A stretch of 20,436 nucleotides of DNA from Protostelium mycophagum (taxonomy: Eukaryota; Evosea; Variosea; Protosteliida; Protosteliaceae): contig KV921161.1 in the NCBI GenBank assembly GCA_002081555.1, positions 6,842 to 27,277 on the forward strand, given 5' to 3'. Position numbers and translations under genes: made by a program. The notes under the pieces were generated by a model. The model was not told the origin of the DNA, made no database searches, and was given only the letters and a program-made list of their open reading frames with translations. This document shows positions 1 to 14,320 of the stretch, in pieces. Numbering within the stretch: the stretch's first letter is position 1; the number at the start of each line of letters is the position of its first letter.

Positions 1-3000
1 TGGAAAACTCACAGAAATTTCAGCTAGTCTCGGCAGGACTTTCTCCATTCCAAAAATACCCGCATTACGCACGGACATGTCCTTATCCTTCATGTGGAAT
101 AAATAATTGAAAATTAAAATCTGGCATTGTAGAACGTCAAATCCGTGCACGCCATCGGCAAGCGCCTTGAAACCAGAATGGCGAAGTGTAAAGTCGTATT
201 CGTCGACACGCTTGGCAGACCAGGTGTTGGTATCTCTCAAGAGGGGACCTATTGTCGACATTCCAGAGATGTAATCACCAGTATTCGCAATGAATTGACC
301 CAGCTTGATTCGGTTCTCACGAACAGAAACGGTCATCAACAATCTACAACGAGTCAGTACTTTCTATAAAATTTATCACGAACTTCCCACAAAAAGTCTT
401 AATTGATAAAATGTGTTGAAAACTCACTTGGATAATGGAACTATATGTTCCATGGGATTCTTCACCAGCTTCAGAAGATGGTGCATGGATTCCAAGAAAT
501 CGACCCGTTTGCTCTCGTCCATTTTCCCGCCTCTGGTGACCACTTTGATAAAGTGTGGAATCAGCTTGGAGGCTCTGTCTTCGTCTTCGACGTAAGCTGA
601 CAGCTTTGAGACCACAAACATCTCCCTCATGACACCCCCCTTCGGAGTTTTTCCGGAGAATTTCTCGGATAAAAGTTTATCCGACAGTTGGTTGAAGAGG
701 ACGGACACATCATCACGTTGTAGTAGGGTTCCGTCTACAACGAGGATCTGATCGACGATGTGGATAATACGCTCCATGTTATTCTCTGATGACGCATCCA
801 GCTTTTTGATGGAAAGTGAGACGATGTTCTTGTACTTTTTCAAAATTCCATGAAAGTTCTTGCCCTTCAAAGCGCCCAGAATGACCTGAAATTTCGTCAA
901 AACTTCTGGTAAATCTGGTGGATCTCACGTCGAGAGTGGCAGCTGACACGTCGGTGCCTGTCCTTGATGACAGATATCTGTCAATGATCTTGACGACGTC
1001 AGCATTGTCCTCGTGATCCTCCATCATCTTGACTAAAATCTCTGAAATCTGCGATTCAAAGATCTGGCCTTGGAGAATGAAAGTTCCACCCATGAGATGT
1101 CGTTGTAGATCGGGGTTCTCATGCAGTGTAAGAAGGTTGAGCATCATGTGGCCCAGGCAGGATATGTGAGGCACGATGAACATTCTGATTTTTCTGTGAA
1201 AAGTCAGCGAAATTTCTGGGGAAAAGCACATCGGACTCACTTGATCATAGATTTGGAGATTCTCATCGCCAATTCCTAGAAATAAATCAGTTACATTTAT
1301 ATGAATTACTCGTTGTAGACGGGCAAAATTTTTTGTCACCTGTTGGCCTGTCGAAGGCAGAGATTTCAATTTCATCATCTCCTTCACTGTCAGAAATTTC
1401 TCTGAAATCTCTTTGAAAGGCTCGATTATTTGTGCCATCATGATGTCGACACCCTCTTGCTCCAATTTGTGCAAGAATGGAATGATCTTCTTAGTCCGAC
1501 TCTTTTTTTCTGAATTCAGTCTGCCCAGTAATAGCCGAGTAGCTATTTTGCAAAACTCTGTACGGTAGGAGGGGAGGACGTCGTTCATGTTGAAAGTAGT
1601 CGTCTACAACGAGTCAATTTTCCGATTTTCCCGATTTTTCTTGGGACGAATCTGATCACAAGCAGATTTAACAACTTTTCGTTTACAAAGTTGTAGATGA
1701 GACTATTATTTTGAGGCGACTCACATGTAATGGTCTGTTTTGTATTTCTGATGCCATCTCGATTAGAACATCGTTGTGTCCGTCCACACCCTTGTCTTTC
1801 CATTTGGTCAGTGCCTCAATCGCCGCTTTGGCGACGAAATCTTGCGGGTGACGTAACAGATCTAAGATCTGCTCCCGGATCTGTGGAGCCTTGGGAAGAC
1901 CTCTGGGATTTTCGAAATGTGACAGGAGGGTCAAGCGTTGAACCATGAGGTGGTTCGCGGATTTAACAGTTTCGCGAGATGCCTTCTCAGGTTGTTGGTC
2001 GGTTTGGATCTACAACGATCAGATTTTGATTCTATTTTTCGACTTGATTTTCTCTTTTCAATAAAAGATCTTTCCAATCCTCCTAAAATGTTGAAAAAAT
2101 AATGCGTAAGCTGACCTTGTTTACAACTAGACTCGCCATCACCGGTTTATGTTGGTTTTCCACGAAATCTAAGAAATCCTCGGAAATGTCCTTTCTGCCC
2201 AGCTCTTCAATATGTGCTGAAGCCGAAAATAATAATTTCCATAATTGATTGTGAAATTGTTCCGTCGAACTGGCATCCTGTGAAGCACAATCCATCGCAT
2301 TTCTGTACACCGAGATATCTTCCTCATCTCCCTGAGATGTCGTGAGTGATCGATCTACGATGAGGATGAGAAAACTCACCGAAATTTCGCTGATATTTGA
2401 GACTTCCTGAGAGAGGGGCTCCAGAGGTCTGACTTGAACCTTCGTCTTCTGGAATATGTCAAGAATGACAGGCCAGATATTGGCCCAGTGGTCCTTTGAC
2501 AGATCTACAATCGTTTTTCTGGCAGCTTCCCACACGGGTGTAAACTTGACCCATAATAATCCTTCCAAAAATCAATTTTTATATTTTCACAAATATACAA
2601 AGAAAAATGACTGAAATTTCGGGAGAAATTACCGATCAAGAAGGATGCGACGACGGGTACGTGATCACTGGAGACAGTTGGATTCTCCATCGCCTTTACC
2701 AAATTGATGAACGACACACTAAACATCCTTATGTGAGGTGCATCCATAGGAATAGATATGATCCCGTGAATAATCGAGTAAATCTATTCATTTCAGTCAT
2801 TAAATCCATCTACATCGTTGTAGTCGGTGATTTTTTTCTTTTCACTTGGATGCTTACTCTTGCGTGTTGTCACGGAAAGAAGACACGAAATTTTCAGCGA
2901 AAAACAGAGGTTGTAGATACCTTATCTGTTGGATCTGCTTCATCTCTTACGAATGATTTCAAGATCTCTACAGCAGATGCTCTCAGTGTAGATTTACTCG

Positions 3001-5676
3001 AGATAAGTGGCTCTGTCAATGCGGTACAGATTTTTGTTCTGTTTTGTTGTGACAGAAATTCAACTGGTCCGGCACTGGAGAATCATTAAAATTTTTAATT
3101 TAAAGAGTTCTATTTTTTGAAAAACCCACTTCTTTACGCATTTAGCTGCGGCTTGGACGATGTGTACGTTATTCGGATATTTCACCAAGTAAGATGAGAC
3201 AAAAGGTAAATATATGCTTCCATCTACATTGTTGTAGATACACAACTCCACCATCTGGTTGACCCAAAATAAATCTGAAAAAATCAGCTCCGAAATATTT
3301 TTTTCGTTCACCTCTGTCCGCCTCAATTTTTGCTTTTATGCATTTTTGCATGATTTTTGTGACTCGGCTCGTTGTAGATGGTGAAACCTTCATGACTTTG
3401 AGCGACTTCAGCGCTTGGAAGGCTCTGAAATTCTCTTGCTCCTCTACATCGCTGTTTATAGATGCGGTCCTGGCCTCTACGATATCCAAGAGAAATTTCT
3501 GTGATTTTTCGTCGGAGGGCAGTTGTAGATCGTCATATTGTGATAAAGCCATTAATAAAGAAAGGATTCCATCTGTTTTCGTGGTAATGTGTTCACCGAC
3601 ATATCTATAACATTTAATCCTTTCCAATTTTGTTCAGAGATGACTTTTCATAAGTTGACGCAGATATGATATCATACTCACTTGGATGTCTTGTTGTAGA
3701 TGATGTCATTGGAATCGAACAGAGGATCTTCTGGATCTACAGATCTGGCCAAAAATCCGCGGACCACCTCCATCGGAAGTTTGAATATGACATCCAGGTA
3801 TGATATCACTGTGACAGGTGACAGGCTGTCAGAGATGTCTTTGGATCTCTTGCACTTCTCCAAGAACAGCATTGATTTTTCAGCGAGTTCCACATCCTTG
3901 CATTTTGAAAGTAATCCCGTTTTTGAAAATAAAAGTGTCAGATTCGCATTCGCTTTTTTGAGATCTGCGTTGGTCAGTTTCCGTGAATTTTATGCAGTGT
4001 TGTGATGCATATCACCAATAAAAAATTCTTGAGAGACATGTGACAGCTCACCTGATATCTTGTGATGATGTATCCATGGTAATGATAGATCCAGAATCTG
4101 TCCCAATTGTTTGAGATCTCCCGCCTCTTTCTTCTCGCAGAGTGAAATCAGATTGTTAACTTCTGCCATCAGGCCGTTCCAAACGGGGGCACTGTGCGCT
4201 GATGTGGTCCATGATCTCATGTAATCAAGCGTTGTAGATATGACTTGGTATCGATCTACAACGAGAAATTAACGGAAATTACGGAGGAGAGTACTCACTG
4301 TCCACGTGTTCGTTTTCGCGCCAATTTAAAAGTGATAAAAGCGCGGGAAAAAATTCAGGTGTCTTGGAAAAAAGTGCTGTGAACTGTCACCGAAATCTCC
4401 CGGAAATTCAACAACTCACATTGACCTGCGCCTCTCATTGCGTGTGCCAGAACTTCGCCAAGTCCCACTCGAAACTCTTCGAAATTTGTGATGGTGTCAC
4501 CACACTTTGCCATCTCTACACAAGTGCTCTTCCATGTCTCAACATCCAACTTTCTCAGCAAAAAGGCGAAAATTTGTGCGGAGTAACTCTTGATGAAATC
4601 GTTGCGATGGGCCAGTAGAGGATAGTAGTAACTGAAATTTCGTTAGGTTTTCATCGAATTCTCCATGAGATCTTGATGACCCTTTTCAACTTGAAAAAAT
4701 CCATTCGCGAGAATTATCTACAATAGAAATAATTACTCACTTCCAAACGTATCTAATGTCTTTTACAACGTGCTTGTACATGTATTTGAAAAAATATCCC
4801 ATCGTCTGGAAAATAGATTCTAAAACATCGGGGGGGCACATCTTGTCATGACAAAAAAAGGATGACATCGCAGATATGAATTTCTCCATGTAGGGGTAGA
4901 ATTCGTCTTGCAAGTCACGTGACAACTGACACGACAGACTGGTACGAGTCAGATTTTCCAGGAAATTTCGAGGAAATCTCACTTGAATAAAGGCTTTATG
5001 GCCATACTGTTTGGGACGAGGATATGTTTTAGCAGAATATTTACCAATTCCTCTTTGTGAAATAATATTTGGACGAGAGATCCGCTCAGTGGTGTAACCT
5101 GGAAAAATGTTAGAATACACATTAAGAATCACATTTACAATGTTGATTGCAAAATAATCATTGTTTACCACATCAATAGAATTTTAGAATTAATGAAGGA
5201 AGGTGATGAAAGATGAGACATACCTCAGCCAGAAAATTATTGTAATCACCAGTCAAATTGAGCTCTCTCCAATGTGACATTGATTCTCCAAAATAACTTG
5301 AATTAGAGTCTGTCAACTGTATGGTGATGCCTGTGGTGTCAATTCATGAAAAATGATCCGTGATCACGCACCTCCCACACGGTGAAAGACATCCACATTC
5401 ACATTTGCGAGTCTCTCATTCAGGCCTTGGAACTACGGAATGTGATCAGACTAAAATCATCACCAATATCACTGCCGATCTTCTTATTCAAACATTCAAA
5501 ATAATACTAATACTAATAGTAACAAGAGAAGAGCAAAGGGGTGATAAATGGCGGGAGGTATGTTTATATTGATGAGATAGATAATCACTGTCACTCACTT
5601 TGAATGTGTTGGCTGATTCTTCCTTAGGTTTCCGCTTAATTAGCCGTTTAGCGGCCTTATTCTGTTGTTTGGCCAT
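1..5676 (-). CDS. UTP20: UTP20, U3 snoRNP / 90S pre-ribosome HEAT-repeat scaffold (partial, 3' end off window)
   Basis: Very large HEAT-repeat scaffold of the small-subunit processome, needed in the nucleolus for 18S rRNA processing. Exons in transcript order: 5599-5676, 5372-5432, 5224-5330, 4983-5098, 4741-4938, 4420-4631, 4299-4376, 4052-4255, 3682-3964, 3312-3604, 3130-3274, 2921-3038, 2633-2783, 2380-2561, 2116-2331, 1725-2009, 1340-1603, 1241-1275, 929-1193, 428-885, 13-343. The phases agree throughout and give 1360 codons, roughly the N-terminal 60% of the family length. Matches recalled from human UTP20 include RLANVNVDVFHR, HWRELNLTGD, QLSRDLQDEFYPYMEKF, YKHVVKDI, LLSHFENPRGL and the stretch LPSTGQQ...MIKKIRMFIVPHISCLG. 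That last match lines up without gaps only if the 35-nt exon 18 is spliced in. The start is the ATG at 5676, followed by a Lys-rich nucleolar-type tail. The final donor is at position 12, so the gene continues off the left edge. Intron 14 (2332-2379) is 48 nt, in frame and stop-free, so it could be retained. Confidence 0.92.
2810..2823. promoter_or_regulatory. Dyad site CTACA-N4-TGTAG (copy 1)
   Basis: CTACATCGTTGTAG, two half-sites of the dispersed motif facing each other across 4 nt, in UTP20 intron 12. Confidence 0.5.
3224..3237. promoter_or_regulatory. Dyad site CTACA-N4-TGTAG (copy 2)
   Basis: CTACATTGTTGTAG, inside UTP20 exon 11, where the minus strand codes for IYNNVD. Confidence 0.5.
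4230..4263. repeat. Perfect 10-bp inverted pair of the dispersed motif
   Basis: CGTTGTAGAT (4230-4239) and ATCTACAACG (4254-4263) are exact reverse complements separated by 14 nt. The pair spans the intron 7/exon 8 boundary of UTP20. A similar 8-bp pair lies at 716-723 and 735-742, within coding sequence. Confidence 0.7.
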
Positions 5677-5798
5677 CTCTATCCGTGTGGGTGATGTTTT
5701 GGAAAGTGAGAAAAATCACGAAAAATGAGAATGCTCTTCTACAACTAGACATTTCTGTCACGTGGGCATCCCAGCAGCACAGCTCGATTGCAGACCTG
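5677..5798. promoter_or_regulatory. Shared divergent UTP20/COX10 start region
   Basis: The start codons of UTP20 (minus, 5676) and COX10 (plus, 5685 or 5799) face away from each other across 8 or 122 bp. Any promoter elements must overlap transcribed or coding sequence. I see no TATA box. One copy of the TCTACAAC motif lies at 5738. The assignment as a bidirectional control region rests on position only. Confidence 0.45.
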
Positions 5799-7712
5799 AT
5801 GTTACAATTAGGTTTGCAATGGCAAACCCCTTTGCCTTATCAGTCACTCTCAATATATAATCTGAGGAATCGTCTCGTCAACAACTCCGAGAATGTGTCT
5901 ATCAAAACGAGGTCACCACAGTGTTCACGCAACAGATTAACCACAGAAGAGGTGATCTCGTGGCACATTTTTTGATCGTACTTTCCGATCTAATCATGAT
6001 TTCAGAAATTCATTCCACTTCTTGGTGGTAATTCCGACTTTTCAGACAACGAAAAAACATGGTTGAAGCAGACAGCGGCTTATATTTCACTGTCTAAACC
6101 TCGATTATCTGCCTTGATCATCTTCTCAACGGCGGGATCATATCTAGTTGCACCAAGAGAAGGACCTTTCAATTGGTCCAAATTTTCCATTTGTTGCCTT
6201 GGAACAGCTCTGACTATCACGTCCGCCAACACTTATAATCAGATCTTGGAGATACCAAGAGGTAAGGTTACAATCATGCCACTTTGTTTCTTGTATCGCA
6301 TGGACACATTTATGGCTCTTTGATTGGGTCATAATCGAGGGTCGCTGTGCGCCACAAACACCAACATAAAAAATCAAAATGATAGAAATAAAGCTGAGAG
6401 ATGCAGATGCAAAGATGAGCAGGACGAGTAATAGAACATTACCAAGCAAACAGATCACCCCAAACGAGGCGCTCATATTTGCTTACCTCTGTGGTGCTGG
6501 TGGTGTCGCCCTTTTGGCACACTATGTCAATCCCATCACTTCTGCCTTGGCATTCGCGAACGTGGCGCTTTATGCCGGTGTGTACACACCTTTGAAAGTA
6601 AGTTTTTGGCGGGAAAATTTCGCCCAAGCTCTTTAAAAAAATCTACAAAAAATTGCTCAAAAAACTGTGGTGTTCATAAAATAAAATTGTGTCTTCTCGT
6701 TGTAGATTGACATAAGTAAGGTGATCGATCCCATTAATACATGGGTGGGCGCTGTTGTTGGAGCTGTGCCTCTCATGATGGGTTGGACCGGTGTGACAGG
6801 TGACCCATCTCCATTATTTTCTTACATCTTGTGATGACGTCATGCTTCTTATCGTGGTGTTGTCACATCGTCTTTCGATCTTGCAAATGTTTCCATCCCG
6901 GCGAAGCGCAAACACAATAGCTTGAAGACACCACAGTATTTTTGTTGGAAAGGTCGCGGTTTTACTCCGTCTTTAACATTCTTATCTTATTTACGTACTT
7001 ATCATTCATGAAGCCTTCGTGGCGGTGAAGCAATCTCATACGCTGCTGGTCTTCTCTTTATATCGCCGCTGACATTGTGCAGGAAGAATCGATGCGGGAG
7101 CTTGGGCTTTATTTGCGATCCAGTATATCTGGCAGATCCCACATTTCCTCGCTTTGTCTTGGAATCTCAGAACTGACTATGAGAATGGAGGTGGAAATCT
7201 CGATGAATTTTCACAGATTTTGCGAAAAGTCATGAAAGTATTGGAAGAACGCTCCAAAAATAGATCGGATGGTTTTATTTTGATGCGACTTTCTGATCGA
7301 AAAAGGGTATAAAATGTTGGCGAATGTAAACCCAGAACAAGTGGCCCCACAGTGCCTCATTTGGAGCATCTTAATGCTTCCCACAGGCGCCCTCTGCAGC
7401 TGGTCAGGTGAGGACAACAAGATTCGGGAGTGTCACTTTGACATTTTGACGTTCTCAGGGTTTATCGATTGGTGGTTCGCCTTAGACTCCCTTCTGGTGA
7501 ACGGTGCTCTCGTGTATTACTCTTGGAAGCTGTATAAAGAGAAGGATGAAGAAGTCAACAATGCCAGAAAGTTGTTCAAAGTGACTCTCGTCCATGAAGT
7601 GGCATTATTCGGGTTGATGGCGGCTCATCAGGTGATTCTCCGAAACTTATTTTGTGGCTCTGCCGCACAGAAACACAAAATTCTGTGGCAGCGAGTCCAG
7701 ATAACCTCTTAA
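5685..7712 (+). CDS. COX10: COX10, protoheme IX farnesyltransferase (haem O synthase)
   Basis: Mitochondrial inner-membrane UbiA-type prenyltransferase. It attaches farnesyl to haem B to make haem O, the precursor of haem A for cytochrome c oxidase. Exons: 5685-5951, 6006-6261, 6401-6597, 6706-6799, 7083-7190, 7306-7407, 7459-7631, 7671-7712, giving 412 aa, normal for the family. The catalytic Asp motif reads [17 protein letters not shown] (about residues 165-182, completed by splicing 6261 to 6401). Other family blocks are [37 protein letters not shown] and DYENGGYKM, the last being the second Asp motif. Hydrophobic helices lie between them. The N-terminal ~110 residues are poorly conserved and presumably include the mitochondrial presequence. 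The true start may be the in-frame ATG at 5799, because 5685 lies only 8 bp from the UTP20 ATG. The last intron (7632-7670, 39 nt) is in frame and stop-free. Confidence 0.95.
6832..6843. repeat. TGATGACGTCAT word (near copy)
   Basis: Twelve of the 14 bases of the palindrome TGATGACGTCATCA, in COX10 intron 4 (283 nt), near the intron start. Confidence 0.5.
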
Positions 7713-7826
7713 CAGAGTTTAGATCGTAGCCAAATACTCAGACAACATCTTGGGCTTCTTCTCACGTCTGTCACGTGCAATCACCGGATAAATTTTTTCT
7801 TGAAAAATGTTTCTATTCTCATCCGA
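7713..7826. other. COX10-IQGAP intergenic gap
   Basis: 114 bp between the COX10 stop and the best start for the next gene. No canonical AATAAA and no TATA box. It contains repeated CACGT words. It must hold the COX10 3' end and the promoter of the next gene. Confidence 0.4.
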
Positions 7827-10559
7827 ATGAAAATTAGTCCGTTACGTGCAACCTCACGTGTGCTTACCGTGTGCTACTACTGCCAGTCACTTGGACAAGT
7901 TTGGCAGATCAAACCGCAGCGATTGATGGAATGGAGTCCAGACACTCTCACTCTCCAGATGGTGGTAGGTTAAGAGGTCTTGGAAGTCATCTCACAATCT
8001 AGGATCGCCAACATTAACTCCATCTGCAAGTCAGAATGCGAAATTTTTATCCATGTCTCTGAAAATGAGTCCCACTGGAAGGAAAGGTCTTCACCCATCA
8101 CTTTTCGCGCTGAGCTCGAGTCATGACAGCGTGCTGACAACAGGTAATCTTTGACATGAGGAGTAAACTCAACTTGTTTAGAGGGTCCAGACGACAACCG
8201 AAAGAAATTATTCAGAAAGGGATCTGCTCCACAGATGAAGGTGAAGAGGATGACAGAATACTTCCGATCATGTTTGATCTTGTAAAGGTGGAACCACTAA
8301 AGAGAGATCTGGATAGATCGAACACTTCTTTGTTGCCATTGAACATTATCTCTCCAGCCCCATACATAGAACCGATTGAGCCCAGCGACTTGTCCAGCAA
8401 GACTTTTCTGAAGAAGGGGTGCGTTTATTCTCTACGTCAATTGATCATGGCTGACACTTCAGAACTGATGGAGCAGCATGGATGATGACTTTAAGAAAAG
8501 AGATCGCTGTCGCTCTCGAACAATCGAAATCCAGGTCTGCTACATTCCCATTTATAGATGACATTAACATGGAGCAGTCCTGTGCAGGAACCTGTCAGAG
8601 TTTTGAGCCCTGACGCTCGCTCTGAGTTAAGAGATAGAAAGAAGGCGGGAGAACGGCTCACCGCCGTAACCACAGCCAACACAAAAATCGACGGGAACGT
8701 GAGTCATTTTTTTCTTCTGTGTCGTTTGAGATATCGTAAAGATGGTTATGACATCGTGATGACGTCATCAGCAGTCGGAAACCACGGAGGGGGAGGGTAA
8801 TGTACATTATTCTGATCGAGAGACCGAGATTTTGAAAGAAATCTTCTCTCTCATGGCGAAGAACCACCTGGAGTACGTAAATATGTCACGTCTACAATCA
8901 GAATATATAAATCCTGAAGTAATGATTAGCATGCTCAAAAGAGTGATCGTTAAGACACCACAAGATGAAGAAGGCATCAAATTAGCAGTCGTGATGGGGA
9001 TCATTTCGGGGACGATCTACTCTCTCATCAGTCGATTCATCGATGATGAGTACGCCAGGGTGAGTTTCATTTTTAAAATACAGATCTACAACGGGACTGA
9101 TTAGATAGGTCTTCACATCGAACGACCCCGCCCAGGTCAAAAGATTATCCAAGACTTTGTTATCCCCATCTACAATTGCCAGTTGTATTCTCCGTCAGAC
9201 ATTCAGAACAATAGGGTCACACCATCTGAAGGAAAATATGGGTGAGTCCCGATTAAATAGGATTTATGATTGATGACGTCATCAGGGGGTTATATTACGG
9301 ATGTCGTCAGTGATAAAAAGATGTCTTGGGAAATGGACCCAAGGTAAATTTGCAATATTTAATTTTTTTAAAAAACAAAAAAAACGTTTTAAATAAATAA
9401 TTAATAAATATATTTTCTCGTATATTTTAATTATTTAAATTTGATGAATGTGACTTCACTCATCGCAACAGAATGATTACTGATGGTGCACAATTGGAAG
9501 AGCACAAGAGGGGTTTTCAAAGAAATGTCGACGTTTATGTACAGCACATCACGAGTAAAGGCGCAGATAGCCTCCCAACCCCCATCAGGTGGGTCTACAA
9601 GGGTGTATATGGGGTTTATTCTGATGAAACAGGGCGATTTGTGGATATATAAAAGAGACGTGTAAACAGTGGAGGCAAAAAGGTGGCGTGTTGTAGATCG
9701 AAAATCCACTGAAAATTCTAGGAAAAAAATCAGATTGGCGTAAACAAGTCTCTATGGTCCTCATCACACAGTGAGTTTTCGTCCAGATTCAGGTGAAATT
9801 CACACGAAATTGCACAGATATTTCAACCACGCTCTGGAAGAGCCAGAGTTATATATGTCCAAACCTCAGCCCGTATCTTCTATTGGGAGGAGGAATTTCA
9901 AGTTGTTGCATTCTTTTATTACGGTGAATACAAATCAAAATCTCCATTTCAGGATCATTTCGACCATCTACAACCGTATCGGTCTTGTCATCTACAACGA
10001 GATTTATTTCTGCAGCATTCGATCACGAGAGAAGCGTATAATGCTGGAGAATCGTTTATGGCCACCACAAATTTCAACTCTCTGGCGGAGTTTAATCGGA
10101 GTCTGTTCTACAACTATATAAAGCAAGTCATCATCCCGTCCGGAACCCCGTTGACAGGTATGTCTTCAAAATTTGAATTTTGGCGGGAAAGATGACCGTT
10201 ACAGTGGCGGGTGATTTGAACACTGTCACGATGCAAGATCTGTACAAGATGCACGGGAAAATCTGCGAAAATTGGACAGAAATAATCAAGTCTTCAGACG
10301 GCCCAGGTATGTCTTCGTTGTAGATGCACATTATTTTCGAAATTACATAAATCACAATAATTTGTCATGCATTACAATTTCACAAGTGGGAAAACCACGC
10401 GATATTCCTTGTGAAGATATCTTATTGCGCGTAGCGAAATACATAAACATTCTAATCAATTTAAATATCGCAGAGTTCAAGCGTTTAGTTGGAAAGCTAG
10501 GAGGATATGACAGCAAGTTGTGCTTTTCCGCCCTCTCCCCCAACGAACAAAGTCAGTAA
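7827..10559 (+). CDS. IQGAP/RasGAP-domain protein (short, GRD-only IQGAP-like)
   Basis: Exons: 7827-7968, 8003-8143, 8182-8240, 8288-8418, 8463-8534, 8599-8698, 8772-9059, 9105-9241, 9311-9343, 9472-9640, 9697-9770, 9818-9923, 10016-10157, 10205-10306, 10474-10559. Phases are consistent and give about 593 aa. The first ~220 residues are Ser/Pro/basic and not recognised. The rest follows the IQGAP GAP-related domain in order: RPRPGQKIIQDFVIPIYN (IQGAP RGQNALRQILAPVVKEI), LPTPIRWVYKGVYG, QVSMVLITQYFNHALEEPE, SSIGRRNFKLLHSF, ESFMATTNFNSLAEFNRSLF, then a tail TMQDLYKMHGKICENWTEII resembling the helices after the GRD. No calponin-homology domain or IQ repeats are present, as in the short Dictyostelium IQGAP-like proteins. 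No clear RasGAP arginine finger is visible, so it is probably a scaffold for Rac/Cdc42-type GTPases rather than an active GAP. The start and exons 1-5 are the least certain; the donor at 9641 (GTGGAT) is weak. Members of this family act at the actin cortex. Confidence 0.75.
8757..8770. repeat. TGATGACGTCATCA palindrome at a 3' splice site
   Basis: Exact copy. Its end forms the acceptor CATCAG| of IQGAP intron 6 (8699-8771). Confidence 0.65.
9271..9284. repeat. TGATGACGTCATCA palindrome in IQGAP intron 8
   Basis: Exact copy followed by G, so CATCAG could be an alternative acceptor. The in-phase acceptor used in the model is 26 nt further on (CGTCAG|, 9310). Confidence 0.6.
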
Positions 10560-10582
10560 AAGACAGGGTGATTTTTCACTCA

Positions 10583-10596
10583 CTACAACGATGTAG
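10583..10596. promoter_or_regulatory. Dyad site CTACA-N4-TGTAG (copy 3), directly before CARMIL ATG
   Basis: CTACAACGATGTAG ends 2 nt before the CARMIL start codon (10599) in the 39-bp gap after the IQGAP-like gene. It also reads as a 3' splice-site-like TGTAG|AGATG. It could be a regulatory site, or the end of a 5'-UTR intron or trans-splice acceptor. Confidence 0.5.
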
Positions 10597-10598
10597 AG

Positions 10599-14202
<3,604 letters not shown>

Positions 14203-14320
14203 ATTATTGTATAAAGAAGAAAAACAATTAATGTGCATTGTCCTTGCATTTTTGAAATTTCATGTTGAATCGTTGTGTTTGTTTACAACGAAGAAATTGA
14301 TAATTCCAAACAAAAGCAAC
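14203..14320. other. H3-AP4B intergenic gap with small inverted repeat
   Basis: 118 bp, AT-rich. A 7-bp inverted repeat TCGTTGT / ACAACGA (14270-14276 and 14285-14291, 8-nt loop) resembles the dispersed window motif with its core disrupted. No histone-type stem-loop and no AATAAA seen. Confidence 0.4.

Noticed and set aside
716-742. CRISPR-like or tandem array from the repeated motif
   Set aside because: Spacing is irregular, copies lie in both orientations and within conserved exons; no direct-repeat/spacer structure.
413-3893. Plus-strand ORFs opposite UTP20
   Set aside because: Shadows of the conserved minus-strand exons, with no homology of their own.
4737-5171. 144-codon minus-strand ORF read as an independent gene
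   Set aside because: It runs through two UTP20 introns; the spliced frame matches UTP20, while the unspliced middle part does not.
8535-8557. 23-nt intron joining two IQGAP exons
   Set aside because: A 64-nt intron to 8598 with normal ends fits the phase equally well.
9924-9952. 29-nt intron in the IQGAP-like gene
   Set aside because: Using the acceptor at 10015 gives a 92-nt intron with the same phase and avoids an unlikely low-homology segment. No other well-supported intron is under 34 nt.
9771-10121. Plus-strand ORF ending at 10121 as a separate protein
   Set aside because: It begins in an intron and its second half is out of frame with the GAP-domain homology.
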